A DNA stretch of 64,000 nt from assembly GCA_919901855.1 (NCBI GenBank), contig CAKKQC010000006.1:1-64000 (forward strand), written 5' to 3'. How positions within the stretch are numbered: the stretch's first letter is position 1; each line of letters starts with the position of its first letter. Under the pieces are notes generated by a model, which ran no database searches, was not told the DNA's origin, and was given only the letters and a program-made list of their open reading frames with translations. This document shows positions 44,692 through 53,573 of the stretch, piece after piece. Source of the stretch: a bacterium. GTDB lineage: Bacteria; Oederibacteriota; CAKKQC01. The position numbers and the translations under genes are program-made.

Positions 44692-47600
44692 ATGAACCGC
44701 CGGAGCGTGGCGCTGTTGCTTTGCCTCGCGGTCCTCCCCGTTCCGGCCCGCTCAGACTGCATCCTGGACGTCTGGCCGGGCGCGACGGTCGCCTTCGACG
44801 TGCCGGTCCTGCTCTTCCCCAATTGGGTCAGGGCGCCGACCGCCGGGTTCATGCTTTACGAGTGCGACGATCTGCTCTGCCCCGGCTGTACCGCGAGCAA
44901 CCTGACCGGCGTGACGATGTTCAACTACGGGACCGCCACCGGCAGCGCGACGGGTGACGTCACCGGACTGTACTTCAGCTACGTCTGCGGAACCCAGACC
45001 AGCGTCGTCTACGCCATGACCTATGCCGGCGTCTGGACCGTCGGGGCGAGCAACCTCCCCGCCTGGACGTGGGCGGGCTCCCTGGCCATTTCCTCCGACC
45101 CGTGCGACACCAAGAACGGGTGTTGGTGCTACCCCAGCATCCTCGTCTACTCCGACATCGGGTCCTGCCCGACGGACGGGGCCTCCGTGGTCCTCGGGCC
45201 GGGGTTCAGTTCCGTCGGGGAGGGCGGCGTGTCCGACAGTTGCGGTTGCCGCGGACCTACCGATTCCTTCACGGCTCCGGAAGTGAGGATCGGGTACGTC
45301 ATGAAGAGTTGCGATCCCCGGATCGTGGCTCCCGGCGACGCGATCAACTACACGATCTACTACGGCAAGCCGGGCACCCCCAACGTGTCGAACCTGACGA
45401 TCACCGACACCCAGCCGCCCTACACCCACTGGAACGGCGTGGCGAGTCCGAATCCCGATCCCGGCTGGGACCCCAACCCCGGTCCGCCGGCCAGGCTGCA
45501 ATGGACCATTGCCGGCCCCCTCGCGACGGGGGGCGGCGCGACCGGCGCCATCACGTTCCAGCTCACCGCCGACTGGGGGAACGGCGAGAGCTTCGAGCCG
45601 GGGTCCGGCGACGTGGCTGCGCCCGAGGGCGAGTACCTGAGGAACTACGCCCAGATGTCCTGGGCGAACAACGGCTGCACCGGAGGCCGGGTCTCCAACG
45701 GCGTCGCCACCGTGATCCGCCGGTATCTCATGTGGATGATCGGCGACAACGACGTCCTGTTCGCCTCGGCCTACGGGCAGCCGCCGGACGAGATGGTCTA
45801 CTCGATGTTCATCAAGAACATGTCGACCTCCAAGACCTGGTGGAACGTCAGCGTCTGGGACACCGTTCCGGCCGAGGTGGACGTCTGGGGGCAGGACTCC
45901 GGCTTCGAGGACCCCTGCGCCGGCTGGACCATGACCCCGTCCGGGTGCAGTTCGGGATCCCCGGGGCGGGTTCTCGCGGGGCCGGCCTCGACGATCCTGA
46001 CGTGGAAGCTCGACATGCCGCCGCAAGCGACTATGCAACTGCGCTGGAAGGCCAAGGTCACGTCCGCCGCGCCCCCCGGTTCCACCGCCATCAACAACAT
46101 CAACCTCCTGGAGCTGGGGCGGTCCGGCGTCGTGGGCGGCACCGGCCACCAGGGGAAGCCGAAGAACTTCGTGCACCTGGCCGCGATCATGCTGCGCACG
46201 ACCTACATAAGTTTCGCCGGCATAGGCGGCGGCGGCCTCGGCAAGCGGGGCTTGTTCCTCACCTTCTATCCCCTGAACCGGGCGACCGATTTCCAGCTGC
46301 GGGCCTACGAGGCGCCCGACGGCGACCCGTGGGTGAACGCCGGGGGCGTCTCGCAGCCGATCTCCGCCAACATCGGCACCTGCACCGGGGGCTTCACGTG
46401 CAGCGCCGGGTTCGCCGGCGGGCTGGCCGGGAGCGCCTGCAAGGCCGAACGTATCCCGGCCGACTACTCCTGCTTCAGCGGCGGGACCCCGGGGGAGCTC
46501 GCGTACGGCTACGCGTCCCCGTGCAGCAACATGGCCCCCAGCGGTCCGTGCTCGAACGTACCCGCCGGAAACTACCACCATACCTACAAGATCATTTCCA
46601 ACTCGCCCGTCCTGTGGCAGTTGTTCACGTGCGACGGCAACAACGCGCACACGTTCACGCCGTCCACTTCGCTGTCCTTCTCGGGCTTCATGCACTACGC
46701 GTTCGAGCGGGGCGTCTCCGGCCAGGACGACTTCAACATCATGAACACCTCCGTCGATCCGTACGGCGTCCTGCAGCCGGACCTGGCGACCACCGTCCAT
46801 TTCTTCACGTGGGATTTCGGCATCCTTTCGTGGAAGTACCAGTCGACGTACGAAATCGACAAGGAGAGCCACGTCGGCCTGTGCGACCTGCCGGTGTGCA
46901 ACGTGCACGTGCGCTTCATCTCGTCCTCGGCCAAGCTCGTCATCCGCCAGAGCAAGGACGACTGGACGTCGTCCGAGAGCAACTGGGACGCGTTCAGTCC
47001 CTCCCGTAACGACGGGGCCCTCACCATGGACGTCTCCGGCGAGGCCATGTACATCTTCCCCAACATGAAGCCGGGCTATCTCGGGGTCCAGGCCATCGTC
47101 ACCAACATGGGGGCGGTGAACGCCACCTACCGGATCGAGGTCTACCGCCCCTTCAACACCGTCGACCGCGATGCCTGCGTGCCCCCGTGGATGGCGGACT
47201 TCAGCGGCTCCTGGTCTCCCCGGGTCACGCATTCCGTGGCTGCCGGGTTTGCCGCGTGGGGGGCAAGCTGGAGCACCCGGAATCCCCACATCTACGGTAC
47301 CGAGGGCGACATGTCCTTCCTCTTCATGGACCCGCCGGCGGGGACCGGCGGGATCTACCGGCTGGTGCTCATATCCGGCGGACCCATCGAGGTCGATCAG
47401 GGGGCCAGCGTGCTCTCCCTGTACGGCGGGGGGTCGCTCATGCACCCCGCCGACCCCGGCAACCCGCGGCCGCACGCGGGCACCGATTTCTGGCTGGGAA
47501 TGGGGTGGCAGTGGGCCATGTCGGCCGCCTGCGACACCACGCCGGCCAATTACACCTACGTGGTGGACATCTTCTGCCCCAAAGCGGGCATGGTGGTGAA

Positions 47601-48480
47601 GGAAACGACTTCGGACAACGCCTACTCCGCGACTTACACGACCACCCTGGCCGACCAGGACGTGGCGTTCCGGAACATCGCCATCGTCCCCTCCGGCGGG
47701 CACCGCATCGTCCGCTTCCAGGTGACCGGCGGGAATGCCATCGCGATGTACAACGAGTGCCAGCCGAGCCACAAGTTCTTCACCGCGCCGTTCGTCCAGG
47801 TGGGCACGCACTACACGCTGATCACGCCGCCCGTCGCGTTCGTCGGCCAGAGCTTCTGGATCACGGTCGTGGTCACGGAAGTGGGGGGCGGGACGAAGTG
47901 CGACTACACCGGCACCATCTCGTTCACCTCGACCGATCCGGGTGCGAAGGTGGAGACGACCCCCATGGATGCCTACAACTACACGTGGGGCGCGGGGGAC
48001 TGCGGAATCCGGATCTTCCTTAACGTCACCATGACCAGGCTGGGCCTTCAGACCATCATCGCGGCGGACACCGCCGACGGGTCGGTAACCGGGCTGTCCA
48101 CCCTCAACGTCGTGGGTGTCGACGTCAGGTTCACGAAGGAGCCGCGCCTGGCGGTCGCCGCCTCGGGGGATACCGTTCGGTTCAGGCTCTGCTGGAGCAA
48201 CTACTCCTCGGGGAGCGCCTTCACGTTCGTGGTTACGGACGCGGTGCCGGCCGGGACCACGTTCGTGCCCGAGGCCTCGGCTGCCTGGCTGGACTGCGGA
48301 AACACGGACGGCGTCTCCCTCGGCGTCTCGTACACCACCGCCACCACCCCGACGATGCCCGGCCCCGCCTCGTTCAGCTCGGGCAACCCCGTCGCCGGCA
48401 CCCGTTGGCTCCGCTGGACGATTCCCGTGGCCGGCGTCTACACCTCGGGATGCGCCTGCTTCCGGGTGGGGATCAATTAG
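44692..48480 (+). CDS. Very large secreted DUF11-repeat protein
   Basis: 1262 residues from ATG 44692, which begins the signal peptide MNRRSVALLLCLAVLPVPARS; an ATG 9 nt earlier is possible, but TAGAAT at 44679-44684 overlaps it. DUF11-type Ig-like modules occur near residue 210 (APGDAINYTIYYG, NLTITDTQPP), near 360-480 and at the C terminus (TVRFRLCWSNYSSGSAFTFV). The protein is rich in cysteine and aromatic residues throughout and has no membrane anchor or known sorting signal. Probably a cell-surface or envelope structural protein. Confidence 0.7.
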   Translation: MNRRSVALLLCLAVLPVPARSDCILDVWPGATVAFDVPVLLFPNWVRAPTAGFMLYECDDLLCPGCTASNLTGVTMFNYGTATGSATGDVTGLYFSYVCGTQTSVVYAMTYAGVWTVGASNLPAWTWAGSLAISSDPCDTKNGCWCYPSILVYSDIGSCPTDGASVVLGPGFSSVGEGGVSDSCGCRGPTDSFTAPEVRIGYVMKSCDPRIVAPGDAINYTIYYGKPGTPNVSNLTITDTQPPYTHWNGVASPNPDPGWDPNPGPPARLQWTIAGPLATGGGATGAITFQLTADWGNGESFEPGSGDVAAPEGEYLRNYAQMSWANNGCTGGRVSNGVATVIRRYLMWMIGDNDVLFASAYGQPPDEMVYSMFIKNMSTSKTWWNVSVWDTVPAEVDVWGQDSGFEDPCAGWTMTPSGCSSGSPGRVLAGPASTILTWKLDMPPQATMQLRWKAKVTSAAPPGSTAINNINLLELGRSGVVGGTGHQGKPKNFVHLAAIMLRTTYISFAGIGGGGLGKRGLFLTFYPLNRATDFQLRAYEAPDGDPWVNAGGVSQPISANIGTCTGGFTCSAGFAGGLAGSACKAERIPADYSCFSGGTPGELAYGYASPCSNMAPSGPCSNVPAGNYHHTYKIISNSPVLWQLFTCDGNNAHTFTPSTSLSFSGFMHYAFERGVSGQDDFNIMNTSVDPYGVLQPDLATTVHFFTWDFGILSWKYQSTYEIDKESHVGLCDLPVCNVHVRFISSSAKLVIRQSKDDWTSSESNWDAFSPSRNDGALTMDVSGEAMYIFPNMKPGYLGVQAIVTNMGAVNATYRIEVYRPFNTVDRDACVPPWMADFSGSWSPRVTHSVAAGFAAWGASWSTRNPHIYGTEGDMSFLFMDPPAGTGGIYRLVLISGGPIEVDQGASVLSLYGGGSLMHPADPGNPRPHAGTDFWLGMGWQWAMSAACDTTPANYTYVVDIFCPKAGMVVKETTSDNAYSATYTTTLADQDVAFRNIAIVPSGGHRIVRFQVTGGNAIAMYNECQPSHKFFTAPFVQVGTHYTLITPPVAFVGQSFWITVVVTEVGGGTKCDYTGTISFTSTDPGAKVETTPMDAYNYTWGAGDCGIRIFLNVTMTRLGLQTIIAADTADGSVTGLSTLNVVGVDVRFTKEPRLAVAASGDTVRFRLCWSNYSSGSAFTFVVTDAVPAGTTFVPEASAAWLDCGNTDGVSLGVSYTTATTPTMPGPASFSSGNPVAGTRWLRWTIPVAGVYTSGCACFRVGIN

Positions 48481-48561
48481 TAGAAGTCCTCAGAGTCCGG
48501 GATGGTCGGCCTGACCGAAGGGCAGTTGTTGCGGGGGGAGGCTATCCGCGATGATACGAGA

Positions 48562-49542
48562 ATGCCACGCGTCACGCGAACGATCAGCCGGCGGGAAGCC
48601 CTCACCTCCTGGGGCGTCATCGCCGTTCTCGGGGTCGTCGCGGCCGGCGTGCTGTGGAAGCAGTCCCGGTTCGACCCCCCCGACCCCGGCCTCGGTGGTG
48701 ATGTCACCGCGCCGCGCTCCGGGGGTAATGGGCTCTTCGCGAGTCTGCCCGGGGGGTTGGAGCCGATGTCCGCGCCCGAGCGGTTCAGCCCCGCGACCCT
48801 CTCCGACAAGATCGACGGGCGGGCGGAGCTCTACCTCTCGGCGGGGTTCGCCGGCCTTAGGGCCCAGCGGATCCGGGCGGCGGCGGACCATGAGACCTGG
48901 TACGAGGTCTTCGTCTACGACATGCACACCGCCCGCAATGCCTTTTCGGTCTTCAGCACCCAGCGCCGCGAGGGCGTGAAGGGGCTCCCGTTCGCGACCC
49001 AGGGTTACCGCACCGGGAACTCCCTGTGCTTTGTGAACGGCGCGAACTATGTCGAGATCGTGGCCTCGAGGACCGGGGAGAAGGCGATGGCCGGGGCGGA
49101 ATCGCTCGGCCGGCTGCTGGCCGGGGCGCCGGGGACCGGGGGCGGCGACCTCGGCGAGGCCGGGCTGTTCCCGGCGGAGGGGCTGATCCCCGCGAGCGTG
49201 TCGTTGACCACAGCCAACGCGTTCAGCTTCAGCCGGTTCGACAACGTCTTCTCGGCCCGATACCGGGACGGCGGGGAGACGCTCACGCTCTTCCTGTCCC
49301 GGCGCGCGTCGCCGCGCGAGGCTGCCGGGTTGTCGGACGCGTACAGGGAGTTCCTCGTCGAGCTCGACGCGAAGGAGGCGGAAGCGCCCGCCGGGATGTG
49401 GCTCGTGGAACTGGACGGATCGTTCGAGGGCGGGTTCTCTACCGGCCGGCTCCTGGGCGGCGTGCATCAGGCCGCGTCGCTCGCGGTCGCGGCGCGCCGG
49501 CTTGCCCGGCTGCGGGCCGCGGTCGAAGGGAAGGCGCCATGA
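48562..49542 (+). CDS. DUF6599-type membrane-anchored protein
   Basis: 326 residues from ATG 48562. After a basic start (RTISRREALTS) comes one membrane segment (GVIAVLGVVAAGVLW), then a periplasmic domain with FSPATLSDKIDGRAELYLSA, TWYEVFVYDMHTARNAFSVF and YRTGNSLCFVNGANYVEIVA, the pattern of DUF6599. It recurs beside DUF362 proteins and polyferredoxins. It is first in a six-gene operon, overlapping the next gene by 4 nt. Role unknown; the start is uncertain because no ribosome site is seen. Confidence 0.65.
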   Translation: MPRVTRTISRREALTSWGVIAVLGVVAAGVLWKQSRFDPPDPGLGGDVTAPRSGGNGLFASLPGGLEPMSAPERFSPATLSDKIDGRAELYLSAGFAGLRAQRIRAAADHETWYEVFVYDMHTARNAFSVFSTQRREGVKGLPFATQGYRTGNSLCFVNGANYVEIVASRTGEKAMAGAESLGRLLAGAPGTGGGDLGEAGLFPAEGLIPASVSLTTANAFSFSRFDNVFSARYRDGGETLTLFLSRRASPREAAGLSDAYREFLVELDAKEAEAPAGMWLVELDGSFEGGFSTGRLLGGVHQAASLAVAARRLARLRAAVEGKAP

Positions 49543-50525
49543 CGAACGGGGACGGCGGACAGACCCGGCGCGAGTTCCTGATGCGCAGCGCGCGCGCGGC
49601 GGCGGCCGTGGCCGTGACCTGGGCCGGGGGGGCCTGGCTGTGGCGCCGCGGGCGGAGGACGGGGCAGGCCCCGATCGCGGCCGGCGCCGTCATTCCCAAT
49701 TTCTCCGTGCCTTCGGCGGGGAAGCGGATGGCTATCGTGACCGGCGCGGACCGGTTGAAGACCGTGGGCCGCGCGCTCGAGGGGGTCGGCGGGATCTCGG
49801 CGTTCATCAAGAAGGGCGACCGGGTGGCGATCAAGGTCAACGCCGCGTTCGCGACCCCGGCGATGCTCTCGGCGACGACCAATCCCGAGCTGGCGGCCGA
49901 GCTGGTCCGGCTCTGCCTCGCGGCGGGGGCGCGGTCGGTCGCCGTTCTCGACAACCCGATCAACGACGCCGAGAGCTGTTTCGCGCTTACCGGGATCGGC
50001 GAGGCGGTCCGGAAGGCCGGCGCGCAGGTCATCATGCCCCGCGAGGGACTCTTCCGGCGGGTGACCTTGGCCGGCGGGCGGCTCATCCGGGACTGGCCCG
50101 CGTTCACGGAGCCGCTGGCCCGGGCGGACAAGCTCATCGGGGTCACGCCGCTCAAGCACCATTCCCGGAGCGGGGCCTCCATGACGATGAAGAACTTCTA
50201 CGGCCTGCTGGGCGGGCGGCGGAACCGGTTCCACCAGGACATCAACGGCATCATCATGGAGCTGGCCCAGCTCGTGCGCCCGACGTTCGTCGTGCTGGAC
50301 GGGACCACGGCGATGATGACCAACGGCCCGACCGGCGGCTCGCTCGCCGATCTAAAGGCGACGAACACCATGATCGTGTCGACGGATCCCGTGGCCGCGG
50401 ACGCGTTCGGGGCGACCGTGCTAGGCAACCGGGCGTCGGACCTTCCATATATAGGAAGGGCGGCGGCCGCCGGGGCCGGGATCGCGGACTTCGAGTCGTT
50501 GAAACCCATGCGGGCGCGGGTGTAG
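49539..50525 (+). CDS. DUF362 protein with Tat signal
   Basis: A 328-residue protein starting in the DUF6599 stop (ATGA). The N terminus has a twin-arginine motif (TRREFLMRSARAAAAVAVTW), so it should be exported folded, often with a cofactor. The DUF362 core follows: GDRVAIKVNAAFATPAM, NPELAAELVRLCLAAGARSV, LIGVTPLKHHSRSGASMTMK, STDPVAADAFGATVLG. DUF362 proteins accompany Fe-S redox enzymes; some carry ferredoxin domains, but this one does not. Confidence 0.78.
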   Translation: MTNGDGGQTRREFLMRSARAAAAVAVTWAGGAWLWRRGRRTGQAPIAAGAVIPNFSVPSAGKRMAIVTGADRLKTVGRALEGVGGISAFIKKGDRVAIKVNAAFATPAMLSATTNPELAAELVRLCLAAGARSVAVLDNPINDAESCFALTGIGEAVRKAGAQVIMPREGLFRRVTLAGGRLIRDWPAFTEPLARADKLIGVTPLKHHSRSGASMTMKNFYGLLGGRRNRFHQDINGIIMELAQLVRPTFVVLDGTTAMMTNGPTGGSLADLKATNTMIVSTDPVAADAFGATVLGNRASDLPYIGRAAAAGAGIADFESLKPMRARV

Positions 50526-50531
50526 GGCGCC

Positions 50532-52277
50532 GTGCGCAGCACGATCGCCCGCCGGATCTCGCAGGGGTTCTTCCTGGCGCTGTTCCTGTGGTTCTGCATC
50601 GTGAGCTCGGTCGGGATGGCGCTGTGGCAGTTGCGGGGCTGGCCCGTGGACTGGTTCCTCCAGCTCGATCCGCTCGTGGCCCTGGGCACCGCGCTGACGA
50701 CCTGGAGCCTGCCCGGGGAGCTGTGGTGGGCGCTCGTCACTATCACGCTCACGCTCGTACTCGGACGCGTGTTCTGCGGCTGGATCTGCCCGATGGGCAC
50801 GCTCCAGCAGATCGTGGGGTGGTGGGGGAACCGGAGGAAGCCCGTGGCCGAGATGGTGGCGCTGAACCGGTACCGGCCCGCCCAGGGGATCAAGTACATC
50901 GTCCTGGCCGTCCTGCTCGGGGGGGCCGCGCTGGGCCTGCTCCAGACCGGCCTCCTCGATCCCATCCCGCTGGCCCAGCGGTCGGTCAGCCTCGTCGTGC
51001 TCGGCGTGGTCGACGGGCCGCTGGCTTGGCTGGCCGTGGCCCCCCGCCATTACGAAGAGAGCGTCCTCCTCGGCGCCGTGTTCCTCGGCCTGGTTCTCAT
51101 GTGTCTCCGCATTCCGCGGTTCTTCTGCCGGTTCCTCTGCCCGACGGGCGCGCTCCTAGGCCTCCTGAGCCGGTTCTCGGTCTGGCGGATCGGAAAGAAC
51201 ACGAACCCGTGCCACGACTGCCACCTGTGCGACCGGTACTGCGAGGGCGCCTGCACCCCGGCGGGCGCGATCCGGACCGGCGAGTGCGTCATGTGCATGA
51301 ACTGCCTCGACGGGTGCGCCGTCCACGCGACGATGACCTATGCCACGGAGCCATCCGCGGGGGGCGTCGACGACGTGCCCGACGTGACGCGGCGCGCGCT
51401 CCTGACCGCCGCCGGCGCCGGGCTGGTGACGGTGCCGCTCCTGCGGCTGACCGGGCGGGGAAGCGCGAACTGGAACCCCGGGCTGATCCGGCCCCCGGGC
51501 TCGCTGGAGGAGGCCGAGTTCCTCGGCCGCTGCCTCAAGTGCGGGCAGTGTATGCGGGTCTGCCCCACGAACGTGATCCAGCCGGCCGGGCTGCAGTTCG
51601 GCGCCTCGGCGCTCTGGACGCCCGCGTTGAACAACCGCGCGGGCACGAGCGGGTGCCAGCTCAACTGCGTCGCGTGCGGGCGGGCGTGTCCGACCGGCGC
51701 GATCCGGGCGCTGACCCTGAACGAGAAGCAGGGGCGGGGCGCGTTCAAGGCCGCGGGGCCGGTGCGCATCGGGACCGCGTTCCTGGACCGCGGACGGTGC
51801 CTGCCGTGGGCCATGGACCGTCCCTGCATCGTCTGCGAGGAGAACTGCCCCGTGACGCCCAAGGCGATCCATCTCGAGGAGGAGTTCCGGACCGTCCGGG
51901 GCGGGTCGTTAACCGTGGCCGGGGTCACCGCCGGGACGCTCCGGGTGGTTGGGGCGTCCCTGGTGCCCGACCGGTACGCGACCGGGGACTTCTTCTGCGT
52001 TCTCGCGGGATCCGGCGCGCGCCGCCGGATAACGGGCAACACGGAGTCCGAGCTCGTCCTCGACCCGTCGGCACGGTGGACGGCCCGCCCGGCGGCGGGC
52101 GCGGCCGCCGCGATCCAGGTGCGCCTGCAGAAGCCCCGGGTCGATTCCGAGGCGTGCATCGGGTGCGGAGTCTGCGAGCACGAGTGCGTGGTGAACGGGT
52201 TGCGGGCGATCATGGTTTCGGCGGAGAATGAGTCCCGGAGCGACGAGCATGCGCTCGCGGTCAGGACGAAGGCTTGA
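50532..52277 (+). CDS. NapH-like membrane polyferredoxin
   Basis: A 581-residue protein, GTG start 6 nt after the DUF362 stop. Four or more membrane helices lie in residues 1-210 with the NapH/MauN cysteine motifs FCGWICPMGTLQQI and FCRFLCPTGALLGL. Cluster motifs follow: CHDCHLCDRYCEGAC, CVMCMNCLDGC, CLKCGQCMRVCPTNV, CQLNCVACGRACPTGAI, CIVCEENCPVTPKAI and CIGCGVCEHECVVNG. It could take electrons from quinol or cytoplasmic donors and deliver them outside the membrane. The TRRALLTAAGAGLVTVPLL stretch (about 285) looks like a fused Tat signal, suggesting ancestral gene fusion. Confidence 0.82.
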   Translation: MRSTIARRISQGFFLALFLWFCIVSSVGMALWQLRGWPVDWFLQLDPLVALGTALTTWSLPGELWWALVTITLTLVLGRVFCGWICPMGTLQQIVGWWGNRRKPVAEMVALNRYRPAQGIKYIVLAVLLGGAALGLLQTGLLDPIPLAQRSVSLVVLGVVDGPLAWLAVAPRHYEESVLLGAVFLGLVLMCLRIPRFFCRFLCPTGALLGLLSRFSVWRIGKNTNPCHDCHLCDRYCEGACTPAGAIRTGECVMCMNCLDGCAVHATMTYATEPSAGGVDDVPDVTRRALLTAAGAGLVTVPLLRLTGRGSANWNPGLIRPPGSLEEAEFLGRCLKCGQCMRVCPTNVIQPAGLQFGASALWTPALNNRAGTSGCQLNCVACGRACPTGAIRALTLNEKQGRGAFKAAGPVRIGTAFLDRGRCLPWAMDRPCIVCEENCPVTPKAIHLEEEFRTVRGGSLTVAGVTAGTLRVVGASLVPDRYATGDFFCVLAGSGARRRITGNTESELVLDPSARWTARPAAGAAAAIQVRLQKPRVDSEACIGCGVCEHECVVNGLRAIMVSAENESRSDEHALAVRTKA

Positions 52278-52312
52278 TGCGAATCGGCGGTAAACAGCGA
52301 CAGGGGGGACAA

Positions 52313-53572
52313 ATGGCACACGACAGGAACGGGATCACGGGGACGGTGTCACGCAGGCGGTTCCTCGGAGCCGCGGGGGCCGCGGGGCTCGGGTCGGCGC
52401 TGATGGCGTCGGGGCTCGGGTTGGCCGCGTCGGGAGCCCCGGGCAAACCGAAGACCAAGGCCGCCCCGAAGCCGAAGGAGACCGCGTCGGCCCTGCCGCT
52501 CCGCACGTTCGGGCGCACGGGCGTCCAGGTCACGGCGCTCTCCCAGGGCGGCATGACCGACTTCACCGAGAACCAGCTCCTCCTGAACCAGTCGTGGAAA
52601 GCCGGCATCAACTACTGGGACACCTCGACGGGATACAACGGCGGCAAGTCCGAGTTGGGCTACGGCCAGTTCTTCGCCAAGCATCCGGGCGTTCGCGAGA
52701 AGCTCTTTCTCGTCACCAAGAGCGGGGAGCGCAACCCCGAGGGGCTGGAGAAGAGCCTGAACCTCTCGCTCGAACGGATGAAGATCAAGCACGTGGACCT
52801 GTTCTTCTTCTGGTACATCGAGGACATCAAGGAGGTCGACCGGCCGGAGCTCAAGGCCTGGGCCGAGGCGGCGAAGAAGGCGGGCAAGATCCGGTTCATC
52901 GGCCTCTCGTCGCACAAGAACATGGCCTCGGTCATGGAAGGGGCGGCGAAGCTGGGCTGGCTCGACGGCCTGATGGTGACCTACAACTACCGCATCATGC
53001 ACGACGACGACATGAAGCGGGCCGTGGACGCGTGCGTGGCCGCGGGGCTCGGCATCACGGCGATGAAGACGCAGGGCGGCGGCCCGATCAACGACACGCA
53101 GGCGGACCGCGAGCTCGCGGGGCGTCTCGTGGCGAAGGGGTTCACGCCGGAGCAGGCGAAGATCAAGGCCGTGCTCGAAGACACGAGGATCGCGGCCGTC
53201 TGTTCCCAGATGCCGTCGATGGAGATCCTGAAGGCCAACATCGCGGCTGTGCTCGACCGCACGAAGCTGGATAGCGCCGACTGGAAGGCGCTGGACCGGC
53301 ACGCCGCCGCGTCTTGCCACGGCACCTGCGCTGCCTGCGGGCGGTGCGAGCGGGCCTTGAAGGGGAGCGTGCCCGTCGCGGACGTGATGCGGCACCTCAT
53401 GTACGCCCGCGGGTACGGGGAGCACGCGATGGCGCGCGCGTTCGTCCGGGACCTCCCGGCGGTCGTGCGTGGCCGGATGGCGTCGGCGGACTTCTCCCGG
53501 GCCGAAAGGGTCTGTCCGCAGACCCTGCCGATCGGGAGGCTGATGAAGGAAGCCATCCTGGAGCTCGCCTGA
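52313..53572 (+). CDS. Tat-exported Fe-S aldo/keto reductase, copy 1
   Basis: 419 residues from ATG 52313, preceded by GGGGGGAC; ATG 52277 is possible but precedes the Tat signal. Twin-arginine motif SRRRFLGAAGAAGL. The barrel keeps Asp103, Tyr108 and Lys136 of the aldo/keto reductase tetrad, but the histidine position is Trp167 (FFFWYIED). A C-terminal CAACGRC plus later CPQTLPIG can bind a 4Fe-4S cluster. Tandem paralog of the next gene. The missing histidine suggests altered chemistry or a structural role. Confidence 0.78.
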   Translation: MAHDRNGITGTVSRRRFLGAAGAAGLGSALMASGLGLAASGAPGKPKTKAAPKPKETASALPLRTFGRTGVQVTALSQGGMTDFTENQLLLNQSWKAGINYWDTSTGYNGGKSELGYGQFFAKHPGVREKLFLVTKSGERNPEGLEKSLNLSLERMKIKHVDLFFFWYIEDIKEVDRPELKAWAEAAKKAGKIRFIGLSSHKNMASVMEGAAKLGWLDGLMVTYNYRIMHDDDMKRAVDACVAAGLGITAMKTQGGGPINDTQADRELAGRLVAKGFTPEQAKIKAVLEDTRIAAVCSQMPSMEILKANIAAVLDRTKLDSADWKALDRHAAASCHGTCAACGRCERALKGSVPVADVMRHLMYARGYGEHAMARAFVRDLPAVVRGRMASADFSRAERVCPQTLPIGRLMKEAILELA

Positions 53573-53573
53573 C

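Noticed and set aside
44752-47811. 1019-codon open frame on the minus strand
   Set aside because: Antisense of the DUF11 gene. Composition is Gly/Arg/His/Val-rich without any recognisable motif, whereas the plus strand has a signal peptide and Ig-like modules.
49502-52231. 909-codon plus-strand frame spanning DUF362 and polyferredoxin genes
   Set aside because: It runs through two well-supported genes in another frame and reads as Arg/Gly/Ala-rich sequence.
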